Assembly: GCF_900156695.1 (NCBI RefSeq)
Contig: NZ_FTOM01000003.1
Location: forward strand, 62,001 to 126,000
Direction of reading: 5' to 3'
Length of the DNA: 64,000 bases
DNA from: Phaeovulum vinaykumarii
GTDB taxonomy: Bacteria; Pseudomonadota; Alphaproteobacteria; Rhodobacterales; Rhodobacteraceae
Every line of letters begins with the position of its first letter. The first letter of the stretch is position 1. Of the stretch, positions 58,319 to 64,000 are shown one piece after another. A program made the translations under genes and the position numbers. The notes below the pieces were generated by a model. That model saw nothing but the letters and a program-made list of their open reading frames with translations, was not told the DNA's origin and did not search any database.

Positions 58319-58821
58319 CAGCCCTGACCCGCCGCCGGGCCGGGGGGCGTGGCGGACACCGCGGAGGCGGCGGCCCTGGCGGCGTCCAGCAGACCGCGCA
58401 CCGCCGCCAGCAGCGCCTCATTGGCAAAGGGCTTGGCCAGGAAGGCCGAGGCCCCGGCGCGCAAGGCGGCCTCGCGGTCGCGCGCCTGGCCGCGGGCGGT
58501 CAGCATCAGAACCGGCAGGCCCGCGCTTTCGGGACGGGCACGCAGCGCGCCCAGGATCTCGAGCCCCGATCGCCCCGGCAGCATGAAATCCAGCACCACG
58601 ACATCGGGGCGCGCCTCGGCCAGCGCCGCCAGCGCGGCCGCACCGTCGCGGCAATGCATGACCTCCCAGCCGTCGCGCGACAGAAGAAAGCGGATCGCCT
58701 CGGCGATGTTGGTCTCGTCCTCGACAAGCAACAGCCGCCGCGCGGGCGCCCCTCCGGCCCCGCCGCGCCCGGCAGGGGCCCTGACGCCCGACAGCGCCGC
58801 ATCGGTCCGCCCCGATCGCAT
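58318..58821 (-). CDS. Response regulator (single receiver domain)
   Basis: A 167-residue regulator consisting of a short Arg/Gly/Ala-rich N-terminus and one receiver domain: acidic pair Glu34/Asp35 in LLLVEDE, phospho-acceptor Asp78 in VVVLDFMLPGRSG, Thr108 in LMLTARG and Lys130 in FLAKPF. No output domain follows, so it either works by contact or relays to another protein. AGGAGG lies 8 nt before the ATG at 58821. It overlaps the small membrane protein start and is the natural partner of the symporter-kinase downstream. Confidence 0.92.
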   Translation of the reverse strand: MRSGRTDAALSGVRAPAGRGGAGGAPARRLLLVEDETNIAEAIRFLLSRDGWEVMHCRDGAAALAALAEARPDVVVLDFMLPGRSGLEILGALRARPESAGLPVLMLTARGQARDREAALRAGASAFLAKPFANEALLAAVRGLLDAARAAASAVSATPPGPAAGQG

Positions 58822-58986
58822 GCGCGCCACCTCCTCCGAATTCGCGCGGCCCCGGCGGGCCGCCACCCCGGCCGCCCCATGCGAAGCAGCTCCCCCTTGG
58901 TGCCGACTATTGCGGCAGCCGCAGGGAATGTCAAAAGCCGCGGCCCCCCCCGTGCCCAAGCCCCCGTTTTCCCGCCCGCGCGCGGC

Positions 58987-60336
58987 TCAGGACAGCCCCT
59001 CGGTCAGGATCGAGGGCTCGCGCCGGGCCAGGCATTCGGGGCGCGGACAGATCCGGCAGGCCAGCCCCACCGGCTGGGCGGCGGTGCCGGGATCGGGGTC
59101 GGGGTCGGGCAGGATCAGCATCCCCGCCTCGAGCACCTCGGGACCATCGAGCCCCAGCGGCCAGGACGGCTGGGCCACCGCATGACACAGGAAGCGCTGC
59201 GGGATGCGCCCGGCGATCTCGACGCGCGCACGCATCGGCTGGAGCGGCCGCGACAGCGCCTGATAGAGCGGCCAGAGCGGGCAGGCCGCCCCGAACCGCG
59301 GCAGGGTGAGACCGGCCAGCGGCTTGCGCAGAAGGAACCCGCCGGCGGCATCGCAGCCGACATAGCCCGCGCCCCCCAGCGCGCCTCCGGCCCCCGTCGC
59401 AGGCCCCAGCGCCAGACGCCGCAGGACGGTCAGGAGCGGCACCCCCAGATCGGCGGCAATCCGGTCGGGCGCGGGGCCAAGGCGCGCCAGGGCCTCGGCC
59501 AAGGCCGGGGCCGGCAGCGCGCGCGCCTCGGCCTCGGCGCGGTCCAGATGCGCCAGCGCCAACGCGCGCGCTGCGCGCGAGGCCAGCTCGGCCACCCCGG
59601 CCCCGGCGATCGCGGCGCGGATCCCGGCGGTCGCGCCGGTCTCGGTCTCGGGGACATGCCAGCCCCGCCCCGCCAGCCAGGCTTCAAGCTCCTCGAGCGG
59701 CGAGGAAAGGCCCGTCTCGGCCTCCTCGAGCGTGTCGAGATAGGCCACCAGCCCTTCCGCCGTGGCCGACAGGCGCAAGCTTTCCTCGTGGATGGTGCGG
59801 TGAAAGCGGGCACGCCATTCGGGTTCGATGTCCTCCGATTCGGCCAGGATCGCCGCGGTCGAACGCAGCGAGGCCACCGCCGAAAGCACCTCGTGCAGGC
59901 TGGCGCCCAGAAAGGGATCCTGGGCCATGCGCTCGGCATAGCCTTCGACCACGCGCTCCAGCGCGCCGACGCGGGCGCGCTGCGCCGCCAGAAGCGCGGC
60001 CCAGCCGGGAAAGCGGCCCACGAAGACCTCGATCCGGTCCAGCTCGGGCGGGGTGTCGGCGCCCTGTCCGGGGCCGGCTTCGGCGGCAGCGGCGGCGGCC
60101 TCGCGCAGGGCCTCGTAGAGCGCGCCCTCGCTGCCTTCGGACAGCGCGATCGGCTCGACGCCCAGCTCGGCGGCCAAGGCGGCCAGAAGCTCGGGGCCCG
60201 GACGGCGGCGGTTGTGCTCGATCAGGTTGAGATAGGCCGGCGAGATGCCGACCGCGCGCGCCAGATCCGCCTGGCGCAAGCCGCGCAGGCTGCGCCGTTC
60301 GCGGATGCGCGTGCCGGCCAGGGCCGAACGGACCAT
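58987..60336 (-). CDS. XRE-family ScfR/RamB-type short-chain fatty-acyl regulator
   Basis: A 449-residue transcription regulator. The N-terminal Cro/C1 helix-turn-helix is clear (LRGLRQADLARAVGISPAYL, then IEHNRRRPGP). The middle resembles the ScfR/RamB family's central region (PDRIAADLGVPLLTVLRRLA, then CDAAGGFLLRKP), and the C-terminus has the characteristic Cys cluster CRICPRPECLARREP. Relatives sense short-chain acyl-CoAs and repress or activate acetate and propionate genes. GGGGAGA precedes the ATG at 60336. It lies upstream of the response-regulator gene on the same strand, suggesting a shared role with the CrbS-like kinase. Confidence 0.88.
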   Translation of the reverse strand: MVRSALAGTRIRERRSLRGLRQADLARAVGISPAYLNLIEHNRRRPGPELLAALAAELGVEPIALSEGSEGALYEALREAAAAAAEAGPGQGADTPPELDRIEVFVGRFPGWAALLAAQRARVGALERVVEGYAERMAQDPFLGASLHEVLSAVASLRSTAAILAESEDIEPEWRARFHRTIHEESLRLSATAEGLVAYLDTLEEAETGLSSPLEELEAWLAGRGWHVPETETGATAGIRAAIAGAGVAELASRAARALALAHLDRAEAEARALPAPALAEALARLGPAPDRIAADLGVPLLTVLRRLALGPATGAGGALGGAGYVGCDAAGGFLLRKPLAGLTLPRFGAACPLWPLYQALSRPLQPMRARVEIAGRIPQRFLCHAVAQPSWPLGLDGPEVLEAGMLILPDPDPDPGTAAQPVGLACRICPRPECLARREPSILTEGLS

Positions 60337-60434
60337 GCGCCTGTCTCCCCCCAGGAACCGACCGCAGATTTACAGAAGGGGCCAGCCGGATCAATCCCTT
60401 GGCTTGTTCTTTTCACGAAGGATCGGCGCCAGGC

Positions 60435-60872
60435 CTAGTTAAAGACGCGAAAGCGCGCCCCGTAATTGACCGCGCGATAGGAGCATTGATCCATGGCATA
60501 TTGCAGCCAGCCGTTGCGCGTGGGCGCGGCGTTCATGTCGCGCGACAGCCGCGCTTCGCCCGCGGCGATGGCACTGGCCAGATCGGCGTCCAACCCGATC
60601 ATGCGCTGGATCCAGAAATCGGCCGCCTGGTCGAAGTAGCTGCCCCGCGGCACGCCCATGGGGGAAATGTGATGGGTGACGGCCAGGCAATAGCCGGCCT
60701 CGACCGGCAGGGTCGGCGTTCCGAACAGATAGCCCGGCGGCGCCGCGAACTGGGATTTCCAGACCAGCCAGAACAGCAGCGGCACCACGACGGCCAGCGC
60801 CAGCCCCCCGCCCCAGATCACGCGGGGCGAAAGCTCGTCATCCTTGATCCGGCGCGTGGCGGTGCGTGGCAT
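60435..60872 (-). CDS. Single-pass membrane protein of unknown function
   Basis: A 145-residue protein not recognised. One N-terminal transmembrane helix (WGGGLALAVVVPLLFWLVW, about residues 20-38) is preceded by a basic cytoplasmic stretch (TATRRIKDDE), so the C-terminal 100 residues face the periplasm. These contain two Cys (AGYCLAV and MDQCSYRA) and the aromatic-rich YAMDQCSYRAVNYGARF. AAAGGGA precedes the ATG. It sits alone between ScfR-like and NMT1-transporter genes. Confidence 0.7.
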   Translation of the reverse strand: MPRTATRRIKDDELSPRVIWGGGLALAVVVPLLFWLVWKSQFAAPPGYLFGTPTLPVEAGYCLAVTHHISPMGVPRGSYFDQAADFWIQRMIGLDADLASAIAAGEARLSRDMNAAPTRNGWLQYAMDQCSYRAVNYGARFRVFN

Positions 60873-60921
60873 GATGGTCCCTTTCCCCGACCTTCATGAC
60901 AGCACATCCCCCTTAACAAAT

Positions 60922-60950
60922 GAAAAAGGGGCATGCATGGCACGCCCCTT
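60922..60950 (-). terminator. Terminator of the NMT1-type transporter operon
   Basis: On the minus strand GGGGCGTGC (60948-60940) pairs with GCATGCCCC (60936-60928), one G-T wobble and a 3-nt loop, followed by TTTTT. It lies 28 nt past the binding-protein stop. Confidence 0.8.
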
Positions 60951-60977
60951 CCCCTGTTTCACGCATTCTACGCGGGA

Positions 60978-61973
60978 TCAGTCCAGCGCCTTGTCGGTGA
61001 TGGCATGGGTCCAGGCGCCCACCGGCTCGGCCGAGATCACCGGGTCCGACCCGCCCGCCAGCAGCGTGGAGACGGTGCGCGCGTAATCGGCCGGGTCCAG
61101 CGCCCCGTTCGAGCCCGCGGTCAGCTTGGCGACCTCGGTCATCATGCGGACCTGATGCTTTTCGGTCTGCGCGCCGGTCTCGTCATAATCGAGCACGATC
61201 ATCGCCGCCTCCTCGGGGTTGGCTTCGGCCCATTTCCAGCCCTTCATGGCCGCGCGCACGAAACGGACCATCTTGTCCTCGAAGGCCGGGTCCGAGAGGT
61301 TCTCCTCGAGGACATAGAGCCCATCCTCGAGCGTGGCGACGCCCTGATCCTCGTATTTGAAGGTGACCAGCTGTTCGGGGGTGATGCCCGCGTCGATGAC
61401 CTGCCAATATTCGTTGTAGGTCATGGTCGAGATGCAGGCGGCCTGCTTTTGCAGAAGCGGGTCGACGTTGAAGCCCTGCTTGAGGACGGTCACGCCCTCG
61501 GGGCTTCCGTCGGTGGGAATGCCCAGCGTGCTCATCCACGACAGGAACGGATATTCATTGCCAAAGAACCACACGCCCAGCGTCTTGCCGCGCAGATCCT
61601 CGGGGGTGGTGATGCCGGTCTCGGCCAGGCAGGTCAGCATCATGCCCGATTGCTTGAAGGGCTGGGCGATGTTGACCAGCGGCAGCCCCTTCTCGCGCGC
61701 GGCCAGCGCCGAGGGCATCCAGTCCACGACCACATCGGCGCCGCCGCCCGCGATCACCTGGCCCGGCGCGATGTCGGGACCGCCCGGCAGGATCGTCACG
61801 TCGAGGTCTTCCTCGGAGAAGAAGCCCTTTTCCAGCGCCACGTAATAGCCCGCGAACTGGGCCTGGGTCACCCATTTGAGCTGGAGCGTCACCGCATCGG
61901 CCGCCAGCGCCGCGCTGGCTCCCGCCAGAAGCGTGGTGCCCGCCAGAAGGGCCGTCATCGTCTTGCGCATCAT
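60978..61973 (-). CDS. NMT1/ThiY-type ABC transporter substrate-binding protein
   Basis: A 331-residue periplasmic binding protein with signal peptide (ALLAGTTLLAGASAALA). The mature N-terminus TLQLKWVTQAQFAGYYVALE and ILPGGPDIAPGQVIAGGGAD are the NMT1/ThiY/RibY signature; ligands in this group are thiamine precursors, riboflavin or pyrimidine-like heterocycles. The GVWFFGNEYPFLSWMSTLG and FNVDPLLQKQAACISTMTYN segments line the pocket. GGAGG precedes the ATG. It is last in an operon with two permeases and an ATPase. The ligand is not fixed by sequence. Confidence 0.92.
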   Translation of the reverse strand: MMRKTMTALLAGTTLLAGASAALAADAVTLQLKWVTQAQFAGYYVALEKGFFSEEDLDVTILPGGPDIAPGQVIAGGGADVVVDWMPSALAAREKGLPLVNIAQPFKQSGMMLTCLAETGITTPEDLRGKTLGVWFFGNEYPFLSWMSTLGIPTDGSPEGVTVLKQGFNVDPLLQKQAACISTMTYNEYWQVIDAGITPEQLVTFKYEDQGVATLEDGLYVLEENLSDPAFEDKMVRFVRAAMKGWKWAEANPEEAAMIVLDYDETGAQTEKHQVRMMTEVAKLTAGSNGALDPADYARTVSTLLAGGSDPVISAEPVGAWTHAITDKALD

Positions 61974-62038
61974 CTTCCAGAACCTCCGTTGAATGTTGAT
62001 CTGCCCGGGGTTCGGCCCCGATGCGTTGAACCGCCGCC

Positions 62039-62896
62039 CTAGCGGCGTTGCGAGGGGTGCCAGAAGGTCACCCCGCGTTCGACAAGCGCCACGAGCCCGT
62101 AGAACCCCGAGCCCGCCAGCGCCGCCACCGCAATCTCGGCCCAGACCAGCGCCAGATCAAGCTGGCCCACCGCGGTCGAGATGCGGAAGCCCATGCCGCG
62201 CGTCGGACTGCCGAAGAATTCGGCAACGATGGCGCCGATCAGGGCAAGCGTGGTGGCGATCTTGAGCCCGTTGAACAGGAAGGGCATCGCCGCGGGCAGG
62301 CGCATCTTGACCAGCGCCTGGCCATAGCTGGCCGAATAGGTCGCCATCAGGTCGCGTTGCAGCGGATCGGTCGCCTTCAGCCCGGCCACCATGTTGACCA
62401 GCACCGGAAAGAAGACCATCACCACCACCACCGCCGCCTTCGACTGCCAGTCGAAACCGAACCACATCACCAGGATCGGCGCGATCCCGACAATGGGCAG
62501 CGCGGCGATGAAATTCCCCACCGGCAGCAGCCCGCGTTGCAGGAAGGGCGAGCGGTCGATGGCGATGGCGACCAGAACCGCCGCCCCGCAGCCCATCAGA
62601 TAGCCCGAAAGCGCGCCCTTCACGATGGTCTGGGTGAAATCGCCCCACAGGATCGGCAGGCTCTCGGCAAAGCGCGCCCCGATCACCGACGGCGCGGGCA
62701 GGATCACCGGGCTGACGGCAAAGCCGCGCACCATCCCCTCCCACAGCACCAGCAGCGTCACCCCGAACAGCGCCGGGATCAGCAGGCGCACCGCCGCCAG
62801 ATGCGACCAGCGCGCCGAGGCCAGCGAGTTGAACGCCCAGGCCGCCAGCCAGAACAGAAGCGCCCCCGCAGCCCAGCTCCCCGATGCCCAACTCAT
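62039..62896 (-). CDS. ABC transporter permease (NMT1-type system)
   Basis: A 285-residue inner-membrane permease of the ThiX/SsuC/TauC family with about six helices. LPAPSVIGARFAES, the cytoplasmic EAA-like loop in KMRLPAAMPFLFNGLKIATTLALIG-like region (read here as KMRLPAAMPFLFNGLK) and AEFFGSPTRGMGFRI are typical. The ATG at 62896 overlaps the stop of the upstream permease (ATGA), so the two permeases are coupled and probably form a heterodimer. Followed after 65 nt by the binding-protein gene. Confidence 0.92.
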   Translation of the reverse strand: MSWASGSWAAGALLFWLAAWAFNSLASARWSHLAAVRLLIPALFGVTLLVLWEGMVRGFAVSPVILPAPSVIGARFAESLPILWGDFTQTIVKGALSGYLMGCGAAVLVAIAIDRSPFLQRGLLPVGNFIAALPIVGIAPILVMWFGFDWQSKAAVVVVMVFFPVLVNMVAGLKATDPLQRDLMATYSASYGQALVKMRLPAAMPFLFNGLKIATTLALIGAIVAEFFGSPTRGMGFRISTAVGQLDLALVWAEIAVAALAGSGFYGLVALVERGVTFWHPSQRR

Positions 62897-63759
62897 CGTG
62901 CCATCCCCATCTTGCGCAGAACCACCTTCTCGAGCAGGCCGACGATCGCCACCAGCCCGGCCGCCAGGATCGCCGCCGCCATCAGCGCCGCCCAGATCTG
63001 GATCGTCTGGCCGTAATAGCTGCCCGACAGCAGACGCGCGCCCAGCCCCGAGGTCGCCCCGGCGGGCAATTCGGCGACGATGGCGCCGACAAGGCTTGCC
63101 GCGATCGCCACCTTGAGCGAGGCAAAGAGATAGGGCATCGAGGCGGGCAGCCGCAGCTTCCACAGCCCTTGAATGCCCGAGGCATTATAGGTCTTCAGCA
63201 GATCCAGCTGCATCGCATCGGGCGCGCGCAACCCCTTGACCATGCCGACCAGCACCGGGAAGAACGACAGATACGCCGAGATGATCGCCTTGGGGATCAA
63301 TCCCTTGATCCCCAGGGACGCCAGCACCACGATCACCATCGGCGCAATCGCCAGGATCGGCACCGTCTGGCTGGCAATCGCCCAGGGCATCAGCGACAGA
63401 TCCATCGCCCGGCTCTGCACGATCGACACCGCCAGCGCGATGCCCAGCCCCGCGCCGATGGCAAAGCCCGCCAGCGTCGCCGACAGCGTCACCCAGCCAT
63501 GCCGCACCAGGCTGCGCTTCGAGGTCACCTTCTGCCCGGTCACCCCCGTCCACAGCCCCTCGGCCACCTGATGCGGCGCCGGCAGAACCGGGCGCTCCTG
63601 CACCATCGTGTCGGCCACAAGCTCGGACAGGCTCAATTCGACCCCCGCCCGCGCCGCCTGATCGCGCGCCCAGGGCGCATTCATCCACACCGCCGCGCCA
63701 TACCACAGCGCCACGATCACCCCCACCACGGTCAGAACCGGAAGCACCGATCTCATCAT
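62893..63759 (-). CDS. ABC transporter permease (NMT1-type system)
   Basis: A 288-residue paralogue of the adjacent permease. One N-terminal helix (VLPVLTVVGVIVALWYGAAVW) is followed by an unusually long periplasmic segment of about 60 residues (VELSLSELVADTMVQERPVL) before the permease core, which contains RLPASMPYLFASLKVAIAAS and AELPAGATSGLGARL. GGGAGG lies 8 nt before the ATG at 63759. It follows the ATPase gene after about 148 nt of non-coding sequence. Confidence 0.92.
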   Translation of the reverse strand: MMRSVLPVLTVVGVIVALWYGAAVWMNAPWARDQAARAGVELSLSELVADTMVQERPVLPAPHQVAEGLWTGVTGQKVTSKRSLVRHGWVTLSATLAGFAIGAGLGIALAVSIVQSRAMDLSLMPWAIASQTVPILAIAPMVIVVLASLGIKGLIPKAIISAYLSFFPVLVGMVKGLRAPDAMQLDLLKTYNASGIQGLWKLRLPASMPYLFASLKVAIAASLVGAIVAELPAGATSGLGARLLSGSYYGQTIQIWAALMAAAILAAGLVAIVGLLEKVVLRKMGMAR

Positions 63760-63805
63760 CGCACCCGCCTCCCTTCGCCCCGGCCCCGCGCCCCTTCGAG
63801 TTGGC

Positions 63806-63842
63806 TCAAATATCCTCGGGGGGGCCAAGGCCCCGCCTTGGC
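63806..63842. repeat. Intergenic motif with hairpin between ATPase and permease genes
   Basis: TCAAATATCCTCGGGGGG (63806-63823) is followed by GCCAAGGC, loop CCC, GCCTTGGC (63824-63842), a perfect 8-bp hairpin. This combination looks like a dispersed Rhodobacteraceae intergenic element rather than a promoter. A second short duplication (CTTATTCAT at 63888 and 63907) overlaps the ATPase stop. Confidence 0.5.
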
Positions 63843-63907
63843 GGGGGGCAGACAGCCCCCCTCCCCCGCATCCCGCAAGGCCCTCACCTTATTCATGGGC
63901 CCGCCCC

Positions 63908-64000
63908 TTATTCATACGAATGTCCCGCCCGCAGCCCCTCGCGCACGCGATGGGAAATCTCGATGAATTCGGGCGTGTCGCGGATCTCCAGCGGCCGCTC
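63908..64000 (-). CDS. ABC transporter ATP-binding protein, C-terminal end only
   Basis: The last 30 residues of a protein whose gene continues past the window (stop TAA at 63908-63910). The tail reads LEIRDTPEFIEISHRVREGL and ends GHSYE, matching the C-termini of ThiZ/SsuB-like ATPases of NMT1-type systems. Position, first in the permease-permease-binding-protein set on the same strand, supports this. No catalytic motif is visible because of the truncation. Confidence 0.75.
   Translation of the reverse strand, partial: ERPLEIRDTPEFIEISHRVREGLRAGHSYE

Overview
The window is GC-rich, densely coded DNA from what is almost certainly a purple non-sulfur type alphaproteobacterium of the Rhodobacteraceae/Paracoccaceae (Rhodobacter, Rhodovulum or a relative). 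The reasons are a form II RubisCO operon in the cbbF-P-T-G-A-M-E-Z-Y order known from Rhodobacter capsulatus cbbII, an HvrA-type H-NS protein, an alphaproteobacterial RpoH, and the family style of the glycogen, liv and sensor-kinase loci. No phage, insertion sequence, CRISPR array or plasmid maintenance gene is visible; it reads as chromosomal core plus a few family-specific genes.

Layout. 1-1804: 3' part of guaB, then tadA. 1884-6027: an orphan periplasmic ligand-binding protein followed by a large chemoreceptor. 6178-8762: an unknown lipoprotein, a tRNA-Leu(CAA), a DedA-like membrane protein overlapping dsbB, and an H-NS-like regulator. 8763-9103: the only long non-coding stretch, holding stem-loops and a perfect minus-strand terminator. 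9104-10468: a LuxR-type solo regulator with non-canonical ligand-pocket residues and a small phosphatase-like protein. 10570-20832 (minus): the Calvin-cycle operon cbbF-P-T-G-A-M-E, a thioredoxin-fold gene, then cbbZ and cbbY; cbbR is divergent (21001-21981), followed by an AhpD-like protein and a quinone oxidoreductase. 23725-25039: a sulfotransferase and an unknown small secreted protein. 25087-36168 (minus): a complete glycogen operon glgP-B-C-A-X-pgm, with a GH13 alpha-glucosidase divergent from it.

37947-39597: a PhoR-like soluble kinase divergent from a receiver-like protein lacking the phospho-acceptor. 39658-41758: yicC-gmk-gamma-carbonic-anhydrase-like, translationally coupled. 41940-44292: a PAS-domain protein and class II DAHP synthase. 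44584-51040: a GlxA-type regulator followed by a complete branched-chain-amino-acid-type ABC transporter (binding protein, LivG, LivF, LivH, LivM). 51192-52097: rpoH. 52324-53658: an RTX-like repeat protein of unknown role. 53717-55118: rluD and a divergent small membrane protein whose start codon overlaps that of rluD. 55146-60336: response regulator, small membrane protein and a solute-symporter/histidine-kinase fusion of the CrbS/CbrA type, plus an ScfR/RamB-like regulator; together these suggest acetate or short-chain acid control. 60978-64000: an NMT1/ThiY-type ABC transporter (binding protein, two permeases, C-terminus of the ATPase).

Functionally the window links carbon fixation (cbb), carbon storage (glg, alpha-glucosidase), scavenging of amino-acid-like or heterocyclic nutrients (liv and NMT1 transporters) and several sensors. 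Start sites were moved from the longest frame where a Shine-Dalgarno sequence, gene overlap or family length argued for it. The strongest candidates for something new are the 19-residue-repeat protein, the LuxR solo with altered pocket, the kinase/degenerate-receiver pair, the redox gene inside the cbb operon, and the long dyad upstream of rpoH.
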